Of a DNA stretch of 64,000 nucleotides, positions 33,474 through 42,373 are shown in pieces (the stretch's first letter is position 1; the number at the start of each line of letters is the position of its first letter). The DNA lies in NCBI RefSeq assembly GCF_003144095.1, contig NZ_NSKH01000018.1:1118743-1182742 (forward strand), given 5' to 3'. Below the pieces are notes generated by a model. That model searched no databases, had not been told where the DNA came from, and worked only from the letters and a program-made list of their open reading frames with translations. This DNA comes from Streptomyces sp. ICBB 8177 (GTDB lineage: Bacteria; Actinomycetota; Actinomycetes; Streptomycetales; Streptomycetaceae). A program made the position numbers and the translations under genes.

Positions 33474-34663
33474 GCGCGGTGCTCCAGGCGCTCCGCGATG
33501 GCCTGGCCGACGGCGGAGACCAAGGCGGACAGACTGGGTGTCTCGATGCCGAGCGAGGTGAGCTTGGCGGTAGCCGGACCGACGCGCAGCACCCAGGTCA
33601 TGGCGTCGTCTTCGCCGTAGGCGCGTTCGAGTTCTGGGACGTAGTCGGCCAGTCGGGCGCAAGCGGGTTCCATGTGTCCGCCGAATTCGTCGGCGACGAC
33701 GGGCCGTTCGAAGGCGGAGACGAAACTGACAGGGCGGGCAGTGCGCAGTTTGACGACGACCGCGTCCGGCAAGGTGTGGTTCCCGAAGGTGTTGATCTTG
33801 CCGGTGGGCAAGGAGGAGACGAACCCGTCCAGGAACACCTCGACGGCCCGGCGCACGGGGGTGGCCGGTTCGTCCTCATCCAGGCCCTTGCCGAGGTTAC
33901 GGGTCAGCAAGTCGATGTCGAGGGCCGCGTAGCGGTAGAGCGTGGCGGAGTTGAAGTCGACGGTTCCGATCATGCCGGCGCCCGGCTCGGCGTCGGTGTT
34001 GCGGTCATCGACGGCGGTGAAGTAGTCCGACTCGATTTCCGCGCGGTGAACGCTGAGCGCGTGGGCGACTTGCGCGGCGGCGTCGACGTTGATGTCTGCG
34101 GAGTCGGCGACCATCCGGCCGAACAGCGCGATGTCCACTGAGTGCCGTCCGTCCGCGATCTTCTTGGCTCGGGACTTGGTGTCCTTGCTCTTGAAGAACG
34201 CCTTGATGTCGTCGGCGCCTTCCACGGCCAGGTCGGCCAGCAGGTCCAGCTGGCGGGCGCTGAGGAACATCAGGTACGACGACTCGGGCGCCGGCTGCGG
34301 CTCACCGTTCTTCTTCGCAGCTTCCGCTTTGCGCTTGGGCGGCTCGATCTTCGAGCCGGTGGCGGTCTGCAACACCTCAGCAGCCAGGGCGAGAGCCTGT
34401 GGCCCGTCCAGTTCGGGCTGCGCCGCGGAGATGCGTGCGGCGAGGACTTCGGCGACGCGCTTGGTGCGCACACCGAGCTCAGCTGGGTCGAGGAGCTGGG
34501 TGAAGTAGCGTCGGGTAGCGCGCTTCCAGGCCTGGCTGGAGACTCGAGCCCGGGTCACCCCACCGTAGATGGCGGTCTTGGGGGAGCCGGTGTCATCGCG
34601 GTTGAGATTGCTGGGTGGCACGTTCTGCAGTGCGTGCACGTCGAGGATGAGGCGAGAGTTCAC
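33470..34663 (-). CDS. cas7e: Cascade backbone subunit Cas7e
   Basis: 397 residues. LILDVHALQNVPPSNLNRDD TGSPKTAIYGGVTRARVSSQ AWKRATRRYF (parts joined) is the recognisable Cas7e N-terminus. GMIGTVDFNSATLYRYAALD and GKINTFGNHTLPDAVVVKLR are further family marks. Six copies are expected to coat the crRNA. The inserted stretch with KRKAEAAKKNGEPQPAPESS is a basic loop often variable in the family. It overlaps cas5 and casB by four bases each. Confidence 0.95.
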   Translation of the reverse strand: MNSRLILDVHALQNVPPSNLNRDDTGSPKTAIYGGVTRARVSSQAWKRATRRYFTQLLDPAELGVRTKRVAEVLAARISAAQPELDGPQALALAAEVLQTATGSKIEPPKRKAEAAKKNGEPQPAPESSYLMFLSARQLDLLADLAVEGADDIKAFFKSKDTKSRAKKIADGRHSVDIALFGRMVADSADINVDAAAQVAHALSVHRAEIESDYFTAVDDRNTDAEPGAGMIGTVDFNSATLYRYAALDIDLLTRNLGKGLDEDEPATPVRRAVEVFLDGFVSSLPTGKINTFGNHTLPDAVVVKLRTARPVSFVSAFERPVVADEFGGHMEPACARLADYVPELERAYGEDDAMTWVLRVGPATAKLTSLGIETPSLSALVSAVGQAIAERLEHRA

Positions 34664-35304
34664 GAAGCGTCCTTCGAGTCGGTGGCGGTCTCGTTGTCCT
34701 GGCCGGTGGTGGGAGCACGGTGGGCGTGGAATGCCCGGCCCCAGGCGCGCCGCACCTGATCCGGGCCGCCGGGCTGCTGCCAGCGGTAGAGGTGTTCGGC
34801 CAGCAGGGCGTAGTCCAGGGCGATGTCCTGGCCGCGCAGCAGCAGGACGAGCTCGCGCAGGCGACTGGAGAGCATGGCCAGGGTGGGTGACATGCCGACG
34901 CGCACGAACCGCTTACGGACCGGCTCATCGATCTCTCCGGGCGGCATCAGTCGGCGCACAGCGGTGCCGAGTTCGATACCAGGGCGATGCATGCCGCTCC
35001 TGCGGGACTGCTGGTGCAGGGACCACAGCGTGGCCGAGGTGTAGATCGCGTCCGCGGCGGCCTGCTGGTGCAAACGCTCATCGGCATACAAGGGCGCGAG
35101 GTCGATCAGCCCCCACAAGTCCGGAACTGCGGAGGCGTCGCGACCCGCTCCGCGCCGCAGCCGGGCCAGTGCCGCGACGCAGTCGGAGCGGTCGGCTAGG
35201 TAGCCACCTTGCAGCCGCGTGATCTCGCCTGAGACCAGGGCCCGAATCGTGTTCTGCTCTTGCTGGGAGTGGTTGGCGGTCGGGGGCTGGCCGACGGTGG
35301 TCAT
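34660..35304 (-). CDS. casB: Cascade small subunit Cse2 (CasB)
   Basis: 214 residues, all-helical. LVSGEITRLQGGYLADRSDC and VAALARLRRGAGRDASAVPD form the typical CasB opening. MPPGEIDEPVRKRFVRVGMS and LVLLLRGQDIALDYALLAEH LYRWQ (split) are conserved near the C-terminus. Two copies normally sit on the crRNA-DNA hybrid in Cascade. ATGA overlaps tie it to casA upstream and cas7 downstream. Confidence 0.94.
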   Translation of the reverse strand: MTTVGQPPTANHSQQEQNTIRALVSGEITRLQGGYLADRSDCVAALARLRRGAGRDASAVPDLWGLIDLAPLYADERLHQQAAADAIYTSATLWSLHQQSRRSGMHRPGIELGTAVRRLMPPGEIDEPVRKRFVRVGMSPTLAMLSSRLRELVLLLRGQDIALDYALLAEHLYRWQQPGGPDQVRRAWGRAFHAHRAPTTGQDNETATDSKDAS

Positions 35305-37043
35305 GCGGATGCCTTCCGGAGGTCCTCATCAGCGGGGTCTGCGCATGGTGGTTCACCCGGGCCGGGACTACCTGTGGACTGCGCCGGCACGCCAGCGGAG
35401 ACCTCACTGGTATCAGCCAGGGGCAGTGCCTTGCGCAGGCGGGCGTTGAACGACAGCTCGGCCGAGGCGGTGTTCAGCCAGACGTCGCCCTTGGGCCGTG
35501 ACACGACCCGGCCCTGCCAGGCCGCCTGACCCGCAGTGGCGACCAGGTCGTCGCGGAGCCGCCCGACGACGCGCCGGGCAGTGTGCTGCCAGACGGCCCT
35601 GGCCGTCTGGGGGTCGGCGGTGTCGTGGAGGTCGGCCAGCCACCGTCGGTACGGCTCATCGAGTGCGCCGAAGCCGCGATCGCGCGCTTCAAGACGGTCC
35701 GCCTCCGATTCGCTGCCCGCTGCCTCAGCCAGGTCATTGGCCAGGTCACCGAGTGCTCGCACCGCCAGATCCGCGTCGGCGACCGCGTCAACCGCTGCTT
35801 GCCCGAGCGCTTGGTTGCCTTCGTGCAGCAGTACCACTGCCAGCGCCACCGCATCATGGGTGAGCTCATCGACCACGGACTGCTGCGTCCCGTACCGGAC
35901 TCCATAGGTCCGCAGCCGCACCAGCGCCCGCCGCGGCAGACACCCCTCCTGTGACAAGCGGGCCAGCCACTCCACCACACCCGGCCTGAGTGATGATGCC
36001 GGGTCACCACCACTTGCGGTACGGCCGTCACGCGGCGCGATCAGCGCCTCCAGGCCCCGCCACGCTGCGCGGGCCGGATCGTGCTCACGCGGCATGTACA
36101 CCAGTGGCTTGCCCAGCTTCTTCTCCTGTGCCTGGCTGCGTCTCCAGGCAGACATCGGCTCGAAATGCTGAGCGTTGTGCGGGGCCAGCGGGTCACCGTA
36201 GGTCAGCACCACACCGTGCACGCCCTCGGCGTCCGCATGCAGCAGCAACCGGCGTGACTGCCAGGTGTACAGATCCCGCAACCCCGCTGGGCGTGCCGCC
36301 AGATCGTCTGAGGCTCCGGGGCCGGTCGGCGGTTGCCGCCACGCCGGCCGGTCATCCACGGGTGCGGGGTGGTGGTCGGCGGCGAGCAGGTTCAGCAGGA
36401 GCGTCTCGCGCAGCGTCGCCCCTTCGGCCAGGACTCCGCCGAGGTTCCCGGCCCAGGCCACTCCTTGCGGATACGCCTTGCCGTTCTTGGCCCGCGGATC
36501 GCCCACCACACCGCTTTTGATTCCGGAGGTGTCGAAGGCCTGCGCGTGCACCACCCACCGCGCGGCCTCAGCGAATCCGATCCGGGCCACTCCGGGAAAC
36601 CGCGTGGTGAAGAAAGGGCTGCCGTTCGGAACATCCGCCACGATCCGGTTGAGCGAGAACACTTCGTGGTTCGCCGTGTGCAACCCCGGTGTCTGGAAGA
36701 ACGGCGTCAGTGGGTGGAGCAGATCGAAGCGCCCCCGGTGCTCGGCGAGGTAATCGGACGCCCGCGCGAAGGCGTTTCCGTCCTCCCACAGTTCAGCCCA
36801 GGCTTCCGTGTCCGCTGGCCCGTCCAATGCGTCATGCGCGATCGCCAGCAGCAGACGCGTCAGCGCGAAGTCCTGGGTCGGCAGATCACCCGCCAACCGC
36901 CTGATCCGTCCAGCCTCCCCGAAGGCCTGACGCAGCGACACCTCCCGCTCGCCGCCGTCGAGGAACTGCACGGGCAGCCATGGCTGGCCGGTCAGGTCGA
37001 ACGACAGCAGGCCATCCGGCCGTACTGTCCGGTCATCAGTCAC
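35301..37043 (-). CDS. casA: Cascade large subunit Cse1 (CasA/Cas8e)
   Basis: 580 residues. LLSFDLTGQPWLPVQFLDGG opens the domain; FDLLHPLTPFFQTPGLHTAN and VVHAQAFDTSGIKSGVVGDP are typical of Cas8e. It recognises the PAM in target DNA and recruits Cas3. The C-terminal four-helix bundle (PYRRWLADLHDTADPQTARA and onward) is present, and the tail after it is Pro/Gly-rich. Its start overlaps the cas3 stop by eight bases. Confidence 0.95.
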   Translation of the reverse strand: MTDDRTVRPDGLLSFDLTGQPWLPVQFLDGGEREVSLRQAFGEAGRIRRLAGDLPTQDFALTRLLLAIAHDALDGPADTEAWAELWEDGNAFARASDYLAEHRGRFDLLHPLTPFFQTPGLHTANHEVFSLNRIVADVPNGSPFFTTRFPGVARIGFAEAARWVVHAQAFDTSGIKSGVVGDPRAKNGKAYPQGVAWAGNLGGVLAEGATLRETLLLNLLAADHHPAPVDDRPAWRQPPTGPGASDDLAARPAGLRDLYTWQSRRLLLHADAEGVHGVVLTYGDPLAPHNAQHFEPMSAWRRSQAQEKKLGKPLVYMPREHDPARAAWRGLEALIAPRDGRTASGGDPASSLRPGVVEWLARLSQEGCLPRRALVRLRTYGVRYGTQQSVVDELTHDAVALAVVLLHEGNQALGQAAVDAVADADLAVRALGDLANDLAEAAGSESEADRLEARDRGFGALDEPYRRWLADLHDTADPQTARAVWQHTARRVVGRLRDDLVATAGQAAWQGRVVSRPKGDVWLNTASAELSFNARLRKALPLADTSEVSAGVPAQSTGSPGPGEPPCADPADEDLRKASA

Positions 37044-39951
37044 TAGACACCTCGAGTCCGTCGTCGGGGCTGTAGCTGAGCCGGAACCCTGCCACAGAGG
37101 TCTGACAACCGGGCCTGAGCGGCAGAATCAGTTCCCCCGCCAGCCAAAGGCTTTCCCGCGCTTGCCAGTTGGGGACGCAGAACTGCTCAAGCTCGGCGAT
37201 CACGCGACCGATCACGTACGGCTTCGCCATGCGGGCCGGGAGCCGTAGCGTGCACGCCGCCGCGGCCTTCGCGGCATCCGACGAAGGCACGGCGCCGGTG
37301 GGCAAGGGGAGCCCTCCGCGCCCGTCGCCGGCCCAGCTCACGGTTGCGAGCGCCCCGTCGTCGAGCTGCTCGACGACGATGACCTCCACGCTTTCCGGGG
37401 CATCGCGCACCTGTGCCCGCCCGGCGCGGGTGTCATCCACGTCCCCCGCGCTACCGGCGAGCCAACCCACCAGCGACCGGCCGGGCCTGGCCGCGATGGC
37501 GATACGGAAGGTGTCGGCTGCCTTGGCCTTGGCCGCCTTGAGCGCATCGTCTTCGCGGCGGGCCTCGTCCATCGCCTGCGCCCACGCCGCAGGGCCGACG
37601 GGCTCGTCCGCGTAGGCCTGCTGCACCAGCGAGCTGATGTCCTGCGGCAAGCGAACCGTTCGGTACCCACCCCCAGACGGAAGGTCCAGCACCGCGACCG
37701 AACGCAGCAGCGCATGCCGCCCGTAGACGGCCAGGGAACCGCGAACCGGCTCTGGCGGCACGCCTTTCCAGTCGGCCACACCGGTGACCAGGCACAGCGG
37801 CTCACACAAACCCTCAGGGCGGACACCGCGCTGATGGCGGTGGAGCCGGCCCATGCGCTGCAGCAACAAGTCCACCGGGGCCAGGTCGGTGACCAGCAGG
37901 TCGAAGTCGACATCCAGCGACTGCTCGGCGACCTGGCTCGCCACCACCACGTGCCGGGCCGGGCGGTGCCCGTCGCTCGTCTCCGGCGGCCCGAAGCACT
38001 CGAGCAGCTTGTTGTCCTTGGTGGCCCGGTCGACGTCGATGAATCGGGCGTGCGCCACGGTCACCTCGCTCGCATCGAAGCGCTCGCGCAGCGCCTTGGC
38101 GGCCTCCAGCACTCGATCCACGGTGTTGCGCACCACCAGGGCACAACCCCCGTGGGCCAGCTCGGCCTCCAGGCGGTCGGCCAGGACCCGCAGGTCGTCC
38201 GACAGCGCCTTCACCCGTACCTGACTGCCGCGGCCTGACGCCTTTGGCCGCTCCACCCGAGGCAACTGCCCAGGGGCAGCAGCGATCAGCAGCGGATAGC
38301 CGTCCGCCTCCTCCAAGGCGACGAAATCCTCTTCTTGGCCGCCAACTCCCGAATACGCCCTAGCCAGGTCCCGCCGCCGCCCGGCCGGCAACGTCGCCGA
38401 CAGCACCACCACCGGCACGCGATACTCGCCCAACCAGCCCAACACCCGGTCCAAGTAGGAGTTCATGTAGGTGTCATAGGCATGCGCCTCGTCGATCACG
38501 ACGACTTTGCTTGCCGCCGCAAGGTGCCGCAGCGCCAGGTGACGGGTCTTAAGGCCCGCGAACAACAACTGGTCGACCGTGCCGACCACGAAGGACGCCA
38601 GCATGCCCTTCTTCCGGCCGCTCAACCACTGGTGCGCCACCAACTCGGCCGCCACAGCCACATTTTCCCGGCCAGGCCGCAGCGACTCCTGCACGCCATC
38701 CGTGTCCACCGCGGCGATGCGCTGCCACGAAGCCGCCTTCACCTCGGCAAAATCCTTGTTCAGCGCCGCCTTCGAATGCGCCAGCAGCACCGACAGCCGT
38801 TCCCCCTCTCGCGTCGGCAGTCGCTCCAGCCACGCAAGCAGCCGCGGGAACATCGCATTACTCGTCGCCATCGTCGGCAACGCGAAGAACACCCCGCCCG
38901 CACCACTACGCGCTGCCAGCACCTCAGCCGCGGCCAACGCGGCCTCCGTCTTACCCTCACCCATCGGTGCTTCGATGATCAGCAGCCCCGGCTCCGGCAT
39001 CTCCCGCGCCACCCGCACCGCCGCTTCCTGCACCGGCCGCAACTGCGCACCGGGCGGAAGAGCGAAGCGAGCCGCGAACAGCTCCGCAACACTGCCCTGC
39101 GGCAACCGCGGTCGCCACGGCTCCGGCAGCCCCAGCCCCACCCAAGCCGCTCCCACCCGGTCCCCGCCCGGCGGCGACTGCCCAAGCCCCGCGTAGGGAA
39201 AGAGATCGGGATTGCTCGCCACCCAGTCCGCGACGATGACCAGCGCCGACAACAGCACCTGCACCGTCTGCGGCAACTTCACCCGCTGCCACGCCTCCAG
39301 CCGTTCACGGACACCGAACTCACCCGCGCACGCCTCCAGCAACTCCTCCTGAACCCGCCGCCACAACTGCTGACTCGGACCGGGAGTGCGCAGTAGCGCC
39401 GGACGTGCGTCCGCATCATCGAGCTGCGCGTAGTCGGGCGGCACGCCATGATGCCCCCCAACCACCACCGCGAACTGGCTTGTCGCCCGCCGCGGCCAGC
39501 CGCACCGCTCCTCCAGCCATTCCTCCAGCAACAACTGTCCAGCCAGCCCATGCGGAGCCAACCGCCGGTCCTGCCCCATCTCCCGCCGGTAAGGCATCTC
39601 CAACCCGACGGCACGCATCCCGTCTGCCAGCCCATCCACCTGACAAGCGAACGCCGGCGTCGCCTTCCCGATGTCGTGAACCCCCGCCAGCCAGACCGCC
39701 AGCGACCGCGCATCCGCCTCACCGCCCGGCAGCACCTCCACCAACCGCCGCCGCACTTGCTCAGGCAACCACCGGTCCCACAACAGCCCAGCCACCGCAC
39801 CGCTGTCAGCCATATGCCGCCACAACGGCAACCAGCAGTCCGTAGCGGCATCATGCTTGGCCCAGGCAGACCGGGCTTCTTGGGACAGTCCCGCGCCGAG
39901 GAACTGCGGCGAACTCCCTCTAGATTCCTCCACGAAAGCAACAAACCGCAT
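37036..39951 (-). CDS. cas3: CRISPR interference nuclease-helicase Cas3
   Basis: 971 residues with an HD nuclease domain fused to a helicase. HD motif LAGVHDIGKATPAF has His-Asp at 92-93. Further HD-site residues are likely in GGHHG (167-168) and IVADWV (near 243). Helicase Walker A is EAPMGEGKTEAAL (328-335 core), the DEAH box VVIDEAHAYD is at 487-490, and motif VI lies in DLLLQRMGRLHRHQ. It degrades DNA marked by Cascade. It is the first gene of the cas operon; the start has no clear ribosome site, so weak or leaderless initiation is possible. All catalytic motifs are intact. Confidence 0.96.
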   Translation of the reverse strand: MRFVAFVEESRGSSPQFLGAGLSQEARSAWAKHDAATDCWLPLWRHMADSGAVAGLLWDRWLPEQVRRRLVEVLPGGEADARSLAVWLAGVHDIGKATPAFACQVDGLADGMRAVGLEMPYRREMGQDRRLAPHGLAGQLLLEEWLEERCGWPRRATSQFAVVVGGHHGVPPDYAQLDDADARPALLRTPGPSQQLWRRVQEELLEACAGEFGVRERLEAWQRVKLPQTVQVLLSALVIVADWVASNPDLFPYAGLGQSPPGGDRVGAAWVGLGLPEPWRPRLPQGSVAELFAARFALPPGAQLRPVQEAAVRVAREMPEPGLLIIEAPMGEGKTEAALAAAEVLAARSGAGGVFFALPTMATSNAMFPRLLAWLERLPTREGERLSVLLAHSKAALNKDFAEVKAASWQRIAAVDTDGVQESLRPGRENVAVAAELVAHQWLSGRKKGMLASFVVGTVDQLLFAGLKTRHLALRHLAAASKVVVIDEAHAYDTYMNSYLDRVLGWLGEYRVPVVVLSATLPAGRRRDLARAYSGVGGQEEDFVALEEADGYPLLIAAAPGQLPRVERPKASGRGSQVRVKALSDDLRVLADRLEAELAHGGCALVVRNTVDRVLEAAKALRERFDASEVTVAHARFIDVDRATKDNKLLECFGPPETSDGHRPARHVVVASQVAEQSLDVDFDLLVTDLAPVDLLLQRMGRLHRHQRGVRPEGLCEPLCLVTGVADWKGVPPEPVRGSLAVYGRHALLRSVAVLDLPSGGGYRTVRLPQDISSLVQQAYADEPVGPAAWAQAMDEARREDDALKAAKAKAADTFRIAIAARPGRSLVGWLAGSAGDVDDTRAGRAQVRDAPESVEVIVVEQLDDGALATVSWAGDGRGGLPLPTGAVPSSDAAKAAAACTLRLPARMAKPYVIGRVIAELEQFCVPNWQARESLWLAGELILPLRPGCQTSVAGFRLSYSPDDGLEVSSD

Positions 39952-39955
39952 TCAC

Positions 39956-39982
39956 AATTCGTTGTCAGCGACTTGACGAATT
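39956..39982. promoter_or_regulatory. Dyad immediately upstream of cas3
   Basis: AATTCGT at 39956 and ACGAATT at 39976 form seven-base inverted arms with a 13-base centre that itself contains GTCA and TGAC. It lies four bases before the cas3 start codon, in an AT-rich patch. It is a candidate operator for control of the cas operon. Confidence 0.5.
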
Positions 39983-40119
39983 TGACACCTTGCCCTGGCC
40001 GTCCTCGAGGACGCCCGAGCTTGCCGCTTGCCGTGTGGCGTGGGGTGCCCCCGGCCCTGTCGTGAGCCACAAGCCGCCCGTGGTAGAGCTTCCGGGGTGC
40101 CGCCCCGGCAGACGGGATG

Positions 40120-40208
40120 CCGTCTTGTGACCAATGTCCACAATGTGTATTTCGGTGGAAGTACTTGAAATTAGCGAAAGTAGCGGCTGAAATGCCAGGT
40201 CAAAGAGT
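40120..40208 (+). promoter_or_regulatory. Leader of CRISPR array 2
   Basis: An AT-richer stretch just before the first repeat. CCAGGTCAAAGAGT (40195-40208) abuts the repeat and GCGAAAGT is at 40174. Both are shared with the leader of array 1, although the gap between the motifs is 13 bases here against 32 there. The rest of 39983-40119 shows no gene. Confidence 0.7.
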
Positions 40209-41457
40209 CTGCTCCCCGCGCCCGCGGGGATGGTCCCCTGTCCTCTGTACGCAACGCGGTTGCTACCGCCTGCTCCCCGCGCCCGCGGGGATGGTCCCGC
40301 AGCTAAGGCCAAGGGGACCCGGTACGAGGGCTGCTCCCCGCGCCCGCGGGGATGGTCCCGCCGTCACCCCCCTAGACAGGCCGCCGTCGGCCTGCTCCCC
40401 GCGCCCGCGGGGATGGTCCGACCGGATGCGGCAGGTCGTCATCTACTGGCCGCTGCTCCCCGCGCCCGCGGGGATGGTCCCACGTGGCATGCATTGGTCC
40501 GAACGGATCGGGACTGCTCCCCGCGCCCGCGGGGATGGTCCCGTGCCGGAGTCTGCGATGACGCAGTTCAACGACTGCTCCCCGCGCCCGCGGGGATGGT
40601 CCCCCTTGTTCGCTGGCATCACCCCCACCAAGTTCCTGCTCCCCGCGCCCGCGGGGATGGTCCCGACCCAGGGCTCTCCCGCGTGCGAGGCAGCCGCTGC
40701 TCCCCGCGCCCGCGGGGATGGTCCCGACCGCACATCGTCGACGACGCGCTTGAGGCCCTGCTCCCCGCGCCCGCGGGGATGGTCCCTAAGGCCAGTCTGA
40801 TTGCTGGCCAGTGGGACACTGCTCCCCGCGCCCGCGGGGATGGTCCCGGGACCCATCCTCAACCGTCAATCACGAATACCTGCTCCCCGCGCCCGCGGGG
40901 ATGGTCCCGTGCGGAAGATCTGCGGGGAGCTGGGGCAGCTCTGCTCCCCGCGCCCGCGGGGATGGTCCCACCCACTCCGAGTCGTGCGACGCCAGCAGCC
41001 GCTGCTCCCCGCGCCCGCGGGGATGGTCCCTACATGTCGGGCCTACAGGACCCACCCGCATCCTGCTCCCCGCGCCCGCGGGGATGGTCCCAGGTTCGTG
41101 AAAGCGTTGATCACGGCCGGGGTCTGCTCCCCGCGCCCGCGGGGATGGTCCCAAGAAGGGCTGGCCGCATCACCGCATGGCCGGCTGCTCCCCGCGCCCG
41201 CGGGGATGGTCCCCAACCGCGGCTAACGGCGTTCAGCGCGAGGAGCTGCTCCCCGCCCCCGCGGGGGTGGTCCCCTGGGTGGGTCGGCGCTCACCAGCCA
41301 GTACCACTGCTCCCCGCGCCCGGGGGGATGGTCCGGACTTGGCGTGCGCGCCGCGCAGCCTCCCGACCTGCTCCCCGCGCCCGCGGGGATGGTCCCGTCC
41401 TCGACTACGGCTACTCGGTCACCGGCAGCTGCTCCCCGCGTCCGCGGGGATGGTCCC
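40209..41457 (+). CRISPR. CRISPR array 2, type I-E, 21 repeats / 20 spacers
   Basis: Twenty-one 29-base repeats at strict 61-base spacing (40209 to 41429) with 32-base spacers. The consensus starts CTGCTCCCCGCG and ends ATGGTCCC; it differs from array 1 only in its first base. Variants: last base G at 40392; two changes at 41246; two or more at 41307; one (C to T) at 41429. Mutations gather at the right end, as expected for the leader-distal, oldest end. The array is read rightward, away from the divergent cas operon, and ends 187 bases from attR. Confidence 0.97.
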
Positions 41458-41644
41458 AACGGACCTGCAGCACAGGGAGGCAGTCCTCAAAGGTGACGTC
41501 CTCGATCCACCCGCTTCAGGCGCGCTCTGACGGCAGTCGTTGACGGCAACGGAGGCGGACAGTGCCGGACGATGACACTCCTCTGGGCACCGGGCTGGCT
41601 CATAGGAGATGTTGATGCATTGATCACAGCGTGTGTGGGACGAA

Positions 41645-41688
41645 CTTACAAAGCAGATGTCACAGGTTCGAATCCTGTTGTGCCCACC
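41645..41688 (+). repeat. attR: 44-bp direct repeat
   Basis: Identical over 44 bases to attL. Only the 3' half of the tRNA is present, without acceptor 5' strand, D arm or anticodon 5' stem, so it is not a working tRNA gene. The base after it is G, which means the uninterrupted chromosomal tRNA would read ACCG rather than ACCA. Confidence 0.95.
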
Positions 41689-41697
41689 GGCGCCGAG

Positions 41698-41726
41698 GCC
41701 CCCGACCGACATGGTTGGGGGCTTTT
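41698..41726 (+). terminator. Native tRNA-Val terminator, displaced by the AICE
   Basis: GCCCCCGACC pairs with GGTTGGGGGC around GACAT and is followed by TTTT. It lies ten bases after attR, where the end of tRNA-Val would be in an empty site, so it was probably the original tRNA terminator. Confidence 0.75.
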
Positions 41727-42373
41727 GAGATCCTTGATCGGATATCAACGGCGGTAAGCAGTAAGGGGGTTGCCCCACAGCTCCGCCGAGGGCTCGGGCG
41801 CCCTGGCGCACCGGTACGGCAGCGAACTGGACAAGCCACCCCACAGCTCCTCGACGACTCTCGACTCTCGGCGGCCGGGAGAGAGACCAGGCGTATGCGG
41901 CTCGCCTCAGCTCCGTCCCGTCTGCCGCCTGACGTGACCGTCAAGAAAGACCGTGGGCTGGTCACTCACGCGTCGGGCAGCGGGGACGGTGGCCCCTCGC
42001 CGGGATGCTCGTTATCGTCCCGGCGGTGCTGCCGTCGGTCCACGCCGGAACTCGGACTGGGGACGGGCGGTCGCCCGTCAGGGCGGCGGCGCGACGACCC
42101 CGTCTCGCGCACGCCGCTCCCCCGTTCCTCCGCCGAATTCACGGAAGGGCAAGTGGGTCGTCCCGACCCGCGCATCACGGTCCCGTTCAACTGGGAAGGG
42201 AGGAACGGCGACAGTCACATGATCGCCGGCGGCCCGAAGTACCCCGTCTGGCGCACGAACCTGATCTGTTTCGTCGGACGCGTCCGGCGCGATGTCGGCC
42301 ACGCCGACGGGATCCCATGTAGTGAGAGCGAACCGGAGGTTGTCTGTGCCTCCGTTGGTTCCACGGGCGCGCA
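41727..42373. other. 650-bp region without a convincing gene
   Basis: Frames of 70-267 codons are open here on both strands, but they are Arg/Pro/Gly-rich shadows typical of GC-rich DNA and none has a ribosome site or a recognisable motif. The stretch may hold a decayed gene next to the integration site. Confidence 0.5.

Larger units (their letters stand above)
13596..41688. mobile_element. AICE integrated in tRNA-Val, carrying a type I-E CRISPR-Cas system
   Basis: A 28.1 kb segment is bounded by a 44-base perfect direct repeat. The left copy lies inside tRNA-Val; the right copy (41645) is not part of a functional tRNA. Tyrosine integrase and excisionase genes sit beside the left end. They are followed by replication genes (DUF3631 ATPase, prim-pol, SSB), the FtsK/TraB translocase with Spd-type genes, and regulators (HTH, Nudix, HD, GntR). 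This is the standard set of actinomycete integrative and conjugative elements such as pSAM2. The attR-proximal 12 kb is a complete CRISPR-Cas locus, which is not part of the usual AICE core. All key genes appear intact, so the element may be active. Confidence 0.93.

Noticed and set aside
40117-41543. Open frames through array 2 (up to 437 codons)
   Set aside because: Same artefact of the CRISPR repeats.
41645-41688. A second tRNA-Val
   Set aside because: Only the 3' part is present; it is the attR repeat.
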